From JASLMY01 sp965226475 (lineage in GTDB: Bacteria; Pseudomonadota; Alphaproteobacteria; GCA-2731375), in contig CBDDDJ010000004.1 in the NCBI GenBank assembly GCA_965226475.1, forward strand, positions 1-64,000: a stretch of 64,000 nt of DNA. The letters run 5' to 3'. Both the position numbers and the translations under genes were made by a program. Below the pieces are notes generated by a model. That model searched no databases, was not told the DNA's origin, and saw only the letters and a program-made list of their open reading frames with translations. Each line of letters opens with the position of its first letter. Position 1 is the stretch's first letter. Below are positions 9,908-19,633 of the stretch, in pieces.

Positions 9908-10862
9908 CCTCCCACCTTCCATCCCGAAAAGGATCGAAGGCTACAGGTGGCAGAGTTTTACTCCGCCCGCAGCCGGGCAAATCCCGCCGCTTCCGTGGTC
10001 TAATTTGTCACCGCCGCACACACTTACGAGGGTATCAATATGCTCGGGGGGGGCGACTTCGACCGCATGCTCGTGAACGAGTTCGTCCGCCCTTAGCTCA
10101 TGGAAAATTTCTCGCTGCCGGAGAACTTTCAGACCGACGATCGCTACCGCAAACTTCTAGGGATTGCACGCCATGCCGCCGAGAAGACGAAGATCGCCCT
10201 GTCATCGGCCGACACCGCGGTCATCTTCTCGGGCGAAGAGGAAGTCCGGGTTCAGGACGCGGACGGAAACGACATCTACCTCTCCATCGACATCACGCGC
10301 GGCGACCTCGAAGGTTTAATAGCCGAGCACTTGGACCAATCGATCGCACTCTGCCGCAAGGTCCTCAAGGACAACAGCTACAAACACGAGGACATCGATA
10401 GAATCGTGCTCATCGGCGGCCCGTCCAAGATGCCTTGCATCCGCATGCGGGTGCCGCAAGAGCTGGGCATCCCTGCCGGCCTTCAAACTGATCCGATGAC
10501 GGCCGTGGCCATTGGCGCCGCCATCTTTGCCGAAAGCCGAGAATGGTCGAAGGGCGCAACCAAGAGGAAGCCTTCCCGCGCCTCGGCTACGGTCAAGGGG
10601 CCAATAGAGATTCGTTACGACTTCCCGTCCCGGGTTTCCGAGGATCGGGGGCGCACCAGAGTCAAGCCCTCTATCGATGGTGACGTTGGTGGCTACCGTC
10701 TCCAGATCGATACCCCGGAGGGGTGGACCTCCGGACTCATCGACATCAGTGGCGATCTCGATGTGGAGGTGCCGGTTGCGAACAGGGGGGACAACAGGTT
10801 CTGCATCACTGTGTACGACCCGTCTGGGGCGCCGGTTGTGGAGCCCTCTCTGCCAACATCAC

Positions 10863-12343
10863 TGAGACACCGGCCCCCCTTGGAATTACTGTAGGGCGGT
10901 GGAGGTGAAAACCGATGACCGCAGAGAGAGAATCGATGACATTGCAAGAGATGGACGCTCCGGCCCTGGGGGTCGAGGAGCGTCGCGACGAGGCCCCCGG
11001 GGCCGGAGCCAGCCACGCGCGGCCAACGCCGGACCCGGAGGTCGTGGCCAAGCCGAAGAGGCGCAAGTTCACCGCGCAGTATCGACTGCGGATTCTGGAG
11101 GAGGCAGAGAGCTGCACGCAGCCCGGCGAGGTGGGCCGGCTGCTTCGCCGCGAGGGTCTGTACAGCTCCCATCTGACGGAATGGCGCGGGGCGCGGCGTG
11201 AGGGGTCGCTTCAAGGCCTGACCCCGAGCAAACGCGGTCGGAAGCCCGCCGAGCGCAACCCCCTCAGCGCGAAGGTGCACGAGCTCGAGGCGAAAGTGGC
11301 TCGGCTGGAGAAGGAGCTGCACACCGCCCATACGATCCTGGACGTCCAGGGAAAAGTTGCCGGGCTGCTGGGATTCAGCCTCGAACACGGGAAGGACTGC
11401 TGATGGCCGTCCAGCCGCTCGCATCGCAGGTCGGCGTGGCGCCGGCGTGCCGAGCGCTGGGGGTGCCACGGGCTTCCTTCCACCGTCGTCAGAGGCCCGC
11501 TCCCGGGCAACAGCAGCCCCGTCCCACGCCCGCCCGGGCCCTGCGTGCGTCCGAACGCGCGCACGTCCTCGACGTGCTCGCCAGCCCGCGCTTCGTCGAC
11601 CGGTCACCGGCCGAGGTCGTCGCGACGCTGCTCGATGAAGGCCGGTATCTGTGCGCCGAGCGCACAATGTACCGGATCCTGGCCGCGAACCAGCCGGTGC
11701 GAGAGCGGCGCAATCAGCGCAGTCATCCCTGCTACACCAAGCCCGAGCTGGTGGCCACGGGCCCCAACCAGACCTGGTCCTGGGACATCACCCGGCTCCG
11801 GGGGCCCAAACGCTGGACGTCCTTCTACCTCTATGTCTTGCTCGACATCTTCAGCCGCCACGTCGTGGGCTGGATGGTTGCCGATCGGGAGAACGCCGCG
11901 CTCGCCGCGACGCTGATCGAGGAAACCTGTCTCAAGCAAGGCATCGAGCTCCAGGTGCTCACCCTGCATTCGGACCGCGGCGCGCCGATGACCAGCAAGT
12001 GCACCGCCCAACTCCTCGCCGACCTCGGGGTCACCCGCTCTCTGAGCCGCCCCCAGGTCAGCGACGACAACCCCTTCTCCGAGGCGCAGTTCAAGACCCT
12101 GAAGTATCACCCCGGCTTCCCTGGCCGCTTCGAAGACATTACCGCCGCCATCGCCTTCTGCCGGTCGTTCTTCCCCTGGTACAACACCGAGCACCGCCAT
12201 GCCGGGATCGCGATGCTCACCCCCGATGATGTCCATCATCACCGAGCACCGGATGTGCTGGCTAAGCGCGGACGTACCCTGCAAGCCGCCTGGGCACTTC
12301 ACCCCGAACGCTTCGTCCACGGCACCCCGAAACCTGCCCCGCT
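10863..12343. mobile_element. IS3-family element 1, truncated at right end
   Basis: This segment carries orfA and orfB of an IS3-type element on the plus strand. The left boundary lies inside the Hsp70 gene near 10863 but I cannot fix it exactly. The right end is missing because an IS21-type element (element 3) starts at 12344, inside the last codons of orfB. Confidence 0.65.
10915..11403 (+). CDS. IS3-family OrfA (element 1)
   Basis: The 162-residue protein has a helix-turn-helix of the transposase_8 type (RRKFTAQYRLRILEEAESCT, then GEVGRLLRREGLYSSHLTEW) and a C-terminal leucine-zipper-like stretch (ELEAKVARLEKELHTAHTIL). These are standard OrfA parts: DNA-end binding and multimerisation. 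ATG 10915 is preceded by GGAGG at good spacing. Its TGA overlaps the ATG of orfB, so the two are translationally coupled. Confidence 0.85.
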   Translation: MTAERESMTLQEMDAPALGVEERRDEAPGAGASHARPTPDPEVVAKPKRRKFTAQYRLRILEEAESCTQPGEVGRLLRREGLYSSHLTEWRGARREGSLQGLTPSKRGRKPAERNPLSAKVHELEAKVARLEKELHTAHTILDVQGKVAGLLGFSLEHGKDC

Positions 12344-12365
12344 GTTGTTAAGCGTGGAAAATTGA
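11403..12365 (+). CDS. IS3-family OrfB transposase (element 1), last codons replaced
   Basis: The 320-residue product has an rve integrase core: TWSWDITRLRG (first Asp), LTLHSDRGAPMTSK (second Asp) and NPFSEAQFKTLKYHPGFPGR (Glu). It is close to full length, but the element 3 terminus begins at 12344, so the final seven codons and stop come from that element. With no right terminus this IS cannot move by itself. Confidence 0.85.
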   Translation: MAVQPLASQVGVAPACRALGVPRASFHRRQRPAPGQQQPRPTPARALRASERAHVLDVLASPRFVDRSPAEVVATLLDEGRYLCAERTMYRILAANQPVRERRNQRSHPCYTKPELVATGPNQTWSWDITRLRGPKRWTSFYLYVLLDIFSRHVVGWMVADRENAALAATLIEETCLKQGIELQVLTLHSDRGAPMTSKCTAQLLADLGVTRSLSRPQVSDDNPFSEAQFKTLKYHPGFPGRFEDITAAIAFCRSFFPWYNTEHRHAGIAMLTPDDVHHHRAPDVLAKRGRTLQAAWALHPERFVHGTPKPAPLLLSVEN

Positions 12366-12461
12366 CCCCCTATTGGGGGTGATCGGCGTCCAAAATTGAC
12401 CCCCCCCATGGTTTGTGCCCATGAACGCGCCTTGTCATTGGACGGACGAGGTGAGGGGGAG

Positions 12462-13976
12462 ATGCTGGTAGTGGAAACGATCGCGAAGATCCGTCTGGAT
12501 CATCTGGTGAGGGGCGTTCCGATCAAGAAGATCGCCCGGGATTTGAGGGTTTCGAAGAACACGGTGCGCAAGGTGGTGCGGGGCGATGAGACCTCGTACA
12601 GCTACGCGCGCAAGATCCAGCCGATGCCGAAGCTTGGGCCGTGGGTGGATGAGCTTGAGCGCCAGCTGGAGGCCAACGAGAAGAAGCCGCGCCGGGATCG
12701 GCTGTCTCTGCCGCGGATTCATGAAGACCTTGCGTCGCTGGGCTATGAGGGCGGCTATGACGCGGTTCGGCGCCATGCCAGGACCTGGCGTCGGCGGTGG
12801 CGGCTGTTGTCGCCGTCGCAGGGTTTTGTGCCGCTGAGCTTCGATCCCGGCGAGGCCTAGCAGTTCGACTGGAGCCACGAGTACGCGCGCCTGTCGGGTG
12901 TGACGACCAAGGTGAAGGCGGCGCACATGCGGCTCTGCTACAGCCGCATGCAGCTGGTTCAGATCTTCCCGCGCGAGAGCCAGGAGATGGTGTTCGAGGC
13001 GCACGAACGGGCCTTCCACTTCTTCGGCGGGGTCTGCCGACGGGGCATCCACGACAACATGAAGACGGCGGTGAGCATGGTCTTCGTCGGCAAGGAGCGC
13101 GCCTACAACCGGCGCTTTCTGGAGCTGTGCTCCCACCATCTGGTGGAGCCGGTGGCGTGCACTCCGGGTGCGGGCTGGGAGAAGGGGCAGGTCGAGAGGC
13201 AGGTGGGTGACGTCCGCGGCCGCCTGTTCGTGCCCATCCCGCGGGGCCGCTCCTACGTCGAGATCAACGAGTGGCTGATGGATCGGTGTATCGAGGACGC
13301 CAAGAAGCGGCCGCATCCGACGATCGAGAGCAAGACGGTGTGGCAGGTGTTCGAGGAGGAGCGGCCCTTCTTGATGGCCTATCGCGGCCCCTTCGACGGC
13401 TTCCACGCCACCGAGGTGGCGGTGTCCAAGACCTGTCTGGTGCGCTTCGACAACAACCACTACAGCGTCGCCGCCCGTGCCGTCGGGCGGCCGGTCGACG
13501 TGCGGGCCTACGCCGATCGGATCGTCATCCGCCAGGACGGCGAGACCGTCGCCGAGCATCCCCGGAGCTTCGGGCGCGGCGAGATCGCCTACGATCCGTG
13601 GCACTACGTGCCGATCCTGACGCGGAAGCCTGGTGCGCTGAGGAACGGCGCGCCCTTCAAGGGCTGGCAACTGCCCGGCGCGCTCGGCCGCATACGGGCC
13701 CGGCTGACGGGTTGCGACGACGGTGACAGGCAGTTCGTGAGGATCCTCGCGGCGGTTCAGGAGGACGGGCTGGAGGCGGTCGAGGCGGCCTGTGCCGAGG
13801 CGCTCGACTGCGGCGCCCGCAGCGCCGACGTCGTGCTCAACATCCTCGCCCGGCAGTGCCAGCCGGCACCGCCGGCGACCATCCCGACGCCCGAGGGCCT
13901 GCGGTTTCGCCACCGGCCGGTGGCCGACTGTCAGCGCCACGATCGCCTGAGGGAGGCCGGTCATGGAGCGTCATGA
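12462..13976 (+). pseudogene. istA: IstA-type transposase (element 3) with internal TAG
   Basis: The frame begins MLVVETIAKIRLDHLVRGVP with a helix-turn-helix (IKKIARDLRVSKNTVRKVVR), reaches FDPGEA, meets TAG at 12858-12860 and then continues QFDWSHEYARLSG, which is the start of the DDE core (first Asp). Later blocks AFHFFGGVCRRGIHDNMKTA and GWEKGQVERQVGDVRGRLF are also intact. The most likely ancestral codon at the stop is CAG (Gln). The total would be 504 residues, normal for this subgroup. The end overlaps the istB start. Confidence 0.85.
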
Positions 13977-14707
13977 GGTGCTGGCGATGATGACGGCGTT
14001 GAAGCTCGCGGGCATGCGCGCCGCCGCCGCCGACATCCTTGCCACATGGACGCCGAGGGGGGGGGCTCAAGCGTCGTCATCCGGTGCAGCAGATCATCGG
14101 TACGCTGCCGCAGGTCGAGATCGCCGACAAGACGGCGCGCTCGATCAAGTACCAGATGGCGTCCGCCAGGTTGCCAACGGCCAAGGAGCTGGCCGACTTC
14201 GACTTCGCCGCCTCGCCAGTCAACGAGCCCCTGATCCAGGAGCTCGCCGGCGGCGGCTTCCTGGAGGGCAAGCGCAACATCGTGCTGGTCGGCGGCACCG
14301 GCACCGGCAAGACCCATCTCGCCGTCGCCATCGCGCGCTCCTGCATCCGCAAGGGCGCCCGGGGCCGCTGCTACAACGTCGTCGACCTGGTCAACCACCT
14401 CGAGGCCGAGCTCCGCGCCGGACGCCAGGGCCGCACCGCGGACCAGCTCGTACGCCGCGACTTCGTCATCCTCGACGAACTCGGCTACCCGCCCTTCGCC
14501 CAGGCCGGCGGGCAGCTGCTCTTCCACCTCATGAGCCGGCTCTACGAGCGCACCTCTATCGTCATCACCACCACCCTCGCCTTCGGCGAATGGCCATCCG
14601 TCTTCGGCGACACCAAGATGACCACAGCCCTGCTCGACCGTCTCACCCATCATTGCGAGATCATCGAGACCGGCAACGAGAGCTGGCGCTTCAAGAACCG
14701 CTCCTGA
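13963..14707 (+). pseudogene. istB: IstB-type ATPase (element 3), frameshift at a G run
   Basis: Translation starts at ATG 13963 (MERHEVLAMMTALKLAGMRA) but loses frame at a run of nine G at about 14056-14064. The following frame encodes the rest: GLKRRHPVQQIIGTLPQVEI, Walker A VGGTGTGKTHLAVAIA, Walker B FVILDELGYPPF, and LLDRLTHHCEIIETGN. One base added or lost in the run restores the gene, so slippage or a sequencing artefact are both possible. Confidence 0.85.
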
Positions 14708-15101
14708 GCCGCCGCCGGCCGTGCCCGCGGCCCGGTTGCCGCTCAGGGGGGTCAATTTTGCACGCCGATCGGGGGTCAATATTGAAGGCTCAATTCGTGA
14801 AACGTATGCATTTGTGATAGAATGCTCGGAACGTCAGGAGGTTGGGTCATGGACGGCAAGGGTTTCCAGGTGTGGCTTTCGGCGGCGCGCGGGCTGACGC
14901 GCGTGCAGCGGTGTCAATGGCGGAGCAAAAAGGGACCACCGTGGCGGTGTAAGAAGGGACCACTTGGCGGCTGCGGGCTTGTCCCCTAGTCCATGGGAGG
15001 GCCCCGGGTGCGACGCGGCGTGCCCTCAACAGGCCGACGCGGCGGCGCGCGCGGGAGGGACCTGTGGGCCCACGGGGTCAAGCGTGGGTTGGGTGGTCGG
15101 T

Positions 15102-15866
15102 TCAGTTCGCCGTCGGGGTTTGACGCCTGCGGCTCTGGTTGAGCCTGTAGCTCTCGCCATTCATCTCGAGGATGTTGACGTGGTGGGTGAGGCGGTCGAG
15201 GAGAGCGCCGGTGAGGCGCTCGGAGCCGAACACCTCGGTCCATTCGTCGAAGGGCAGATTGGTGGTGACCAGGGTCGAGCCCCGCTCGTAGCGTTGGCTG
15301 AACACCTCGAACAACAGCTCGGCGCCGGTCTTCGACAGCGGCACGAAGCCGAGTTCGTCGACGATCAGAAGCTTGTAGGTGGCGAGCTTCTTCTGGAACC
15401 TCAGCAGCTGCTTGTCATCGCGGGCCTCGATGAGCTCGTGGACCAGTGCGGCGGCGGTGATGAAGCCGACCGAGAGGCCCTTCTGGCAGGCCGCCAAGCC
15501 GAGACCGAGGGCGATGTGGGTCTTGCCGGTGCCGCTGTTGCCGAGCGCGATGAGGTTCTCGCGGCGCTCGATGTACTCGCAGCGGGCCAGCTCCAGGACC
15601 AGCGCCTTGTTGAGCGAGGGGATGACCTTGAAGTCGAAGCTGTCGAGGCTCTTGACCACGGGGAAGCGCGCCGCCTTGATGCGCCGCTCGACCATGCGGC
15701 GCTCGCGGTCGATCAGCTCGAGCTCGGCGAGTCTCAACAGGTAGCGGACGTGATCGACGCCTTCCGAGGCGCACTGCCGGGCGATCTTGTCGTACTCGCG
15801 CAGGAAGGTCGGCAGCTTCAGCGTCTTGAGGTGGTGGGCGAGCAGCACTTGCGGTGTGTCGGTCAT
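15102..15866 (-). CDS. istB: IS21 helper ATPase IstB (element 2)
   Basis: The 254-residue protein starts MTDTPQVLLAHHLKTLKLPT at 15866 and overlaps the istA stop by four bases. Walker A is GNSGTGKTHIALGLG and Walker B KLLIVDELGFVPLS. It is nearly the same as IstB of element 1, with scattered substitutions, so the two elements are related but not recent copies of one another. Confidence 0.9.
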   Translation of the reverse strand: MTDTPQVLLAHHLKTLKLPTFLREYDKIARQCASEGVDHVRYLLRLAELELIDRERRMVERRIKAARFPVVKSLDSFDFKVIPSLNKALVLELARCEYIERRENLIALGNSGTGKTHIALGLGLAACQKGLSVGFITAAALVHELIEARDDKQLLRFQKKLATYKLLIVDELGFVPLSKTGAELLFEVFSQRYERGSTLVTTNLPFDEWTEVFGSERLTGALLDRLTHHVNILEMNGESYRLNQSRRRQTPTAN

Positions 15867-17362
15867 GCGCCGAGCCCCGACAGCAGGCTCATGTACGACT
15901 TGGCGGACGTCATCGCGACCCGGGCGCGCGGCAGATACGGATAGACGTCGAGGTTGAGCCTGGGCGGCCGCCGCTCGATGCGGCACAGTACCAGGTGCTT
16001 CACCGCATCAAAGCCGATTGCGCCGAGCCGCAGGGCGTCGCCGACCGCACCCTCGACCTCCTCGAGCCGGAAGGTCTCCAGTAGACGGAGCACCTGGACG
16101 TACTCGCGCTTGCCTGCCTTGCCCATACGAGCTTCGAGGAGCCGCCGCAGAGTGATGAAGGCCTCGGGCAGGTCCCAGCCCGCCAATGGCGCGGCCTGGT
16201 CGAGGGCGCCGATCTTCTGCTCGATCAAGGGCAGGTAATGCAGCGGGTCGAAGATCAGGTCCTCGCTGTCGTAGGACCGGCGGTGCCGGGCGATCACCTC
16301 GGCCCCGCAGCTGATCACCACCTCATCGACGTAGCCCCGGATGAGCACCTCACGGTGGCCGTAGGCCACGGGCACGGAATAGTCGTTGCTGCGGTAACGC
16401 ACCAGCGACAGCGAACTCGCCCGTCCAGGGCGCTTATCGCAGGCATCATAGGGAGCAGGCGGCAATGGCAAGAGAACTTGACGATCCCGCTCGAGACGCT
16501 CGCCGATGGTCTCCTTGTGGCCCCGCAGCCGCGCCGCCTGGCGCCGGCGGCACTGTTCGGCGAGAGCATCGTTGAGGGCCGCGAAGCTCTCGGCACGCGG
16601 GACGGGGACCAGGAAGTTCCGCCGGATGAAGCCGACCAGTCCCTCGACCTTGCCCTTGTCGTTGCCCTTGCCCGGCCGGCCGAACCTGTCCTCGAACAGA
16701 TAGTGGGACTGAAGCTCCGTGAAGACGCGCGTTCGCTGCCGCTTCCCATCGCCCAGGATCCGGGCAACCGCCAGCTTGGTGTTGTCGTACAGGATGGATC
16801 GGGGGACGCCGCCGAAGAAGGCAAACGCCGCGTTGTGGCCATCGCAGAATGCTTCGGTCGTCTCCGCCGGATAGGCCGCAACAAAGCAACCATCACTGTG
16901 GGGAAGGTCGAAGGCAAGGAAGTGGATCTTCCGTAACGCGCCGCCGATCACCGCCATCGCTTCGCCGAAGTCCGCCTGGGCGTGACCGGGGGAATGGGAG
17001 AGTGGCACGAACACCTCACGCGACCGAAGCCCCTGCTCACGAACGTAGTCCTTCACGATGGTGTAGCCGCCCGTGAAACCGTACTCGTCCCGGAGGCGGT
17101 CGAAGATGCGCTTCGCAGTGTGCCGTTGCTTGTGGTGGCTGGTCCGATCGTCTTCCAGAATCCGATCGATGATCCCCGTGAACGGACCCAGCTTCGGCCG
17201 CCGTGGCGGCTTGCCGCGGCGATACCCCGGCGGCACCGAGAACGACAGCATCTTGCGTACCGTCTTGCGGTCCAGCCCGAACACCCGCGAGGCCTCGCGG
17301 GTGCTCATTCCCTCGACACGACACGCCCGCCGAACCCGTGCGTACAACTCCACCCGATACAT
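15863..17362 (-). CDS. istA: IS21 transposase IstA (element 2)
   Basis: The 499-residue protein starts MYRVELYARVRRACRVEGMS and shows the same integrase layout as element 1: QADFGEAMAVIGG (first Asp), FFGGVPRSILYDNTK (second Asp), GKGNDKGKVEGLVGFIRRNF. A longer in-frame extension upstream to 17416 is probably not translated. The gene is intact. Confidence 0.9.
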   Translation of the reverse strand: MYRVELYARVRRACRVEGMSTREASRVFGLDRKTVRKMLSFSVPPGYRRGKPPRRPKLGPFTGIIDRILEDDRTSHHKQRHTAKRIFDRLRDEYGFTGGYTIVKDYVREQGLRSREVFVPLSHSPGHAQADFGEAMAVIGGALRKIHFLAFDLPHSDGCFVAAYPAETTEAFCDGHNAAFAFFGGVPRSILYDNTKLAVARILGDGKRQRTRVFTELQSHYLFEDRFGRPGKGNDKGKVEGLVGFIRRNFLVPVPRAESFAALNDALAEQCRRRQAARLRGHKETIGERLERDRQVLLPLPPAPYDACDKRPGRASSLSLVRYRSNDYSVPVAYGHREVLIRGYVDEVVISCGAEVIARHRRSYDSEDLIFDPLHYLPLIEQKIGALDQAAPLAGWDLPEAFITLRRLLEARMGKAGKREYVQVLRLLETFRLEEVEGAVGDALRLGAIGFDAVKHLVLCRIERRPPRLNLDVYPYLPRARVAMTSAKSYMSLLSGLGA

Positions 17363-18319
17363 CCCCCCCGCCTTCCAGTCAGAGCAACCCTGACAGAAGG
17401 CTATACGCGGTCCCATTTTGGTCCGCCGCAGCCGGATCGACCGGCCGCTTCAGTGGGGGATTATTGCGCCGCCGTTCTCACAGCGGCACGAGGCGCTCGC
17501 GGTGCTGTCGGGCCGGAGCGAAGGCGAGGCATCGAAGGCAGCAATCGAGCTTGGTGTGGACGAGGCCCGGCGCTGTCCGCACTGCGCGAGCGAAGGGGCG
17601 GTTTCGCGCGGTATGGCGCGGGGTCTGCGGCGCTACCAGTGCAAGGGCTGCGGCAGGACCTTCAACGCGCTGACCGGTACGCCGCTGTCGGGCCTGCACC
17701 ACAAGGAACGCTGGCTGTCGTTCGGGGCGTCGCTGGCGGAGGGGGAGACGGTGAAGGCCTCGGCGGCGCGCTGCGACGTGGCGGTGAGCACGGCGTTCCG
17801 CTGGCGTCACCGGTTTCTGGCGGTGGCGCGAAGCGATTCGGAGGTGCTCAAGGGGATCGTGGAAGCGGACGAGACCTACGTCCTGGAGAGCCGGAAGGGC
17901 GCGCGCGGGCTGGGACGCAAGGCACGGCGGCGGGGCGGCAAGGCGAAGAAGCGCGGCCTCTCGCGCGAGCAGGTGCCGGTTCTCATGGCGGCGGACCGGA
18001 GCGGGACGACGGTGAGCGCGGTGCTGCCCAGGGTCGACGCGGCGGCGCTCACGGCTGCTCTCGACCCGGTGGTCGCGAAGGACGCCCTGCTGGTCTCCGA
18101 CGGTGGCGCGAGCTATCCACCTTGCGCCGCCGCGCTCGGGGTGAGCCACGAAGCACTCAACCGCTCGATGGGGGAACGGGTTCGGGGCGATCTGCATGTG
18201 CAGACGGTGAACAGCCGCCACAGCCGGTTGAAGGACTTCCTGCGTCCTCGCCGTGAGTCGGACCCGATTTCCTTGGACACAGAATTGGCTTAATCGAAGT
18301 GTCCAAGGAGGACCGGAAC

Positions 18320-18730
18320 ATGGCCGATAATTTTGAGAAGAAAGTTGCTGTTGATGGGCCTGTGGTAAATGCGGGCGAGCTTGGCTCGTCCACGTTTTCC
18401 CCAGGCCAGGCTTTGCCGGCAGGCCCGCTGGGACTTGGCCAGCGATGGACGGTGGCGCGCAAGCGTGAGGTCGTTCCGCGGCTTTTGCGTGACGAGCCGG
18501 TGCAACTTCTGTCGCGCCAGTTGGGCGTAGAGATCTTCCGGCTCGAGCAGTGGCGTGAGAAAGCGATCGGCGGGATCGACGCCTCGCTCAAGCAACGCAA
18601 GGGCGATCCGGTGCAGGCGGAACTGGATAGCGCCATGAAGCGGATCGGAGAGTTGACCATGCAGGTGGAACTGCTGGAGGCCAAGACGGAGACCTTCGGC
18701 CCTTTGGGGCGGCGGAGGTCGCGGCGATGA
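18320..18730 (+). CDS. IS3-family OrfA (element 2)
   Basis: The 136-residue protein begins MADNFEKKVAVDGPV after AAGGAGG at ideal spacing. It has a helix-turn-helix region (RKREVVPRLLRDEPVQLLSR, then EIFRLEQWREKA) and ends in a coiled segment (IGELTMQVELLEAKTETFG). It overlaps orfB by ATGA, which suggests coupled translation or a frameshifted fusion. Confidence 0.85.
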   Translation: MADNFEKKVAVDGPVVNAGELGSSTFSPGQALPAGPLGLGQRWTVARKREVVPRLLRDEPVQLLSRQLGVEIFRLEQWREKAIGGIDASLKQRKGDPVQAELDSAMKRIGELTMQVELLEAKTETFGPLGRRRSRR

Positions 18731-19633
18731 GTGCCGCCACCTCGCCCGGCACGGGTCTGGCCTACGGCCTGCGGCGGGTCTGCGCCGCCTGGGGCATGGC
18801 CCGCTCCTCGTTCTACGCCATGACCTCCGGCCAGCACGCCGAGCAGCCGCCGGCAAAGCGTCGGGGACCGAAGCCCGCGATCTCGGACCAGGCGCTGCTG
18901 GTGGCGATCGAAGCCGACCTGGAGGCATCGCCCTGGGAGGGCGAGGGCTACCGCAAGGTCTGGGCTCGGCTTCGGGTCTGTCGCGACATCCGGGTTGCCC
19001 GCAAGCGGGTGCTCCGCCTGATGCGCGAGAACAATCTGCTCTCGCCCCATCGCTGCCGCCGCCGTGGCGGCAATCCCCATGACGGTGAGATCATCACTCA
19101 TGCCCCGAACCTCATGTGGGGCACCGATGGCGTTCGGGTGTTCACGGTGGACGACGGCTGGGGCTGGATCTTCACCGCCGTCGAGCATTGGAACGCCGAG
19201 TGTGTCGGCTGGCATGTCTGCAAGCGCGGCGACCGCTTCGCCGCCCTGCAGCCGATCTCCATGGGGCTTGCCGGGCTGTATGGCTCGACCGCGGCCGGCG
19301 CGGCTCGGGGGCTGGCCTTGCGGATGGATCACGGCTCCCAGTATCTGTCGGACCACTTCACCAACCAGATCAAGTTCTGGGGCATCCAGCCGTCCTACGC
19401 CTTCGTCGCCGAGCCCCAGACCAACGGCGTCGCCGAGCGGTTCAATCGCACGCTGAAGGAACAGATCATCCATGGTCGCATCTACCGCAACATCGCGGAG
19501 CTGCGGGACGCCGTCCGCGACTTCGTCGAACTCTACAATGCCCAGTGGATCGATCGAAAAGAACGGCTACCTGAGCCCCGCTCAAGCTCGTCAGGCGTGG
19601 CACGCCGCGATCTCAATCAGGCCCGCCGCGTGA
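18727..19633 (+). pseudogene. IS3-family OrfB transposase (element 2), frameshift near C-terminus
   Basis: The rve core is present: MWGTDGVRVFTVDDGWGW (first Asp), LRMDHGSQYLSDHF (second Asp) and TNGVAERFNRTLKEQIIHG (Glu). Near 19548 the frame changes: after FVELYNAQW the expected IEKNGYLSPAQARQAWHAA lies one frame over and ends at TGA 19631-19633. A single extra base there would account for it. Whether the catalytic protein still works is unclear because only about 28 C-terminal residues are affected. Confidence 0.8.

Larger units (their letters stand above)
7459..10022. mobile_element. IS21-family element 1, intact, inside Hsp70 gene
   Basis: The 2,564-bp element begins TGTCAACGGCGGAGTAAAA and its other end reads TGTGTGCGGCGG on the opposite strand. 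It is flanked by the direct repeat CTTACG (7453-7458 and 10023-10028). It carries istB and istA on the minus strand, overlapping by four bases. Nothing in it looks damaged. Confidence 0.85.
6876..10862 (+). pseudogene. Hsp70/DnaK-like chaperone gene split by IS21 and cut by IS3
   Basis: Codons 6876-7458 encode the N-terminal ATPase lobe: MYLGIDLGTSNSAIVG (phosphate loop 1) and VYDLGGGTFDVAL (phosphate loop 2). The frame then meets an IS21 element at 7459. After the element, 10023-10862 continues in frame: VAY joined to EGINMLGGGDFDRMLVNEF, then VLIGGPSKMPCIR. The 6-base duplication CTTACG on both sides of the IS confirms the join. An in-frame TAG at 10094-10096 interrupts the downstream part, and the C-terminal substrate domain is replaced by IS3 sequence from roughly 10863. 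Actin-like ATPases of this type unfold or refold client proteins; here the gene is clearly inactive unless an intact copy exists elsewhere. Confidence 0.85.
12344..14786. mobile_element. IS21-family element 3, right tip separated
   Basis: The left end has several copies of AAAATTGACCCCC within 75 bases (12344-12412), and the right end repeats the same motif inverted (about 14740-14786). The left tip reads TGTTGTTAAGCGTGG. The matching right tip TGTCAAACGGCTTTCAATAT is not here: it lies at 31406-31425, inverted, next to another IS1595 copy. Both ORFs are broken (a stop in istA, a frameshift in istB), so the element is inactive. Confidence 0.75.
14912..17481. mobile_element. IS21-family element 2, intact, inside IS1595 copy C1
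   Basis: The 2,570-bp element begins TGTCAATGGCGGAGCAAAA; the opposite end reads TGAGAACGGCGGCGC on the other strand. A 6-base duplication CAGCGG flanks it (14906-14911, 17482-17487). It carries istB and istA on the minus strand and is closely related to elements 1 and 4. Confidence 0.85.
14787..18253 (+). pseudogene. IS1595-type copy C1, split by IS21 element 2 and truncated by IS3 element 2
   Basis: The terminal repeat GGCTCAATTCGTGAAA starts at 14787 and the transposase begins normally (AGGAGG, then MDGKGFQVWLSAARGLTRVQ). At 14911 it is interrupted by IS21 element 2; it resumes at 17482 after the duplicated CAGCGG and runs to 18253, where IS3 element 2 replaces the last 45 or so codons and the right terminus. 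The left flank ATATTGAA matches the flank of copy A at 31418-31425, see findings. Confidence 0.85.
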
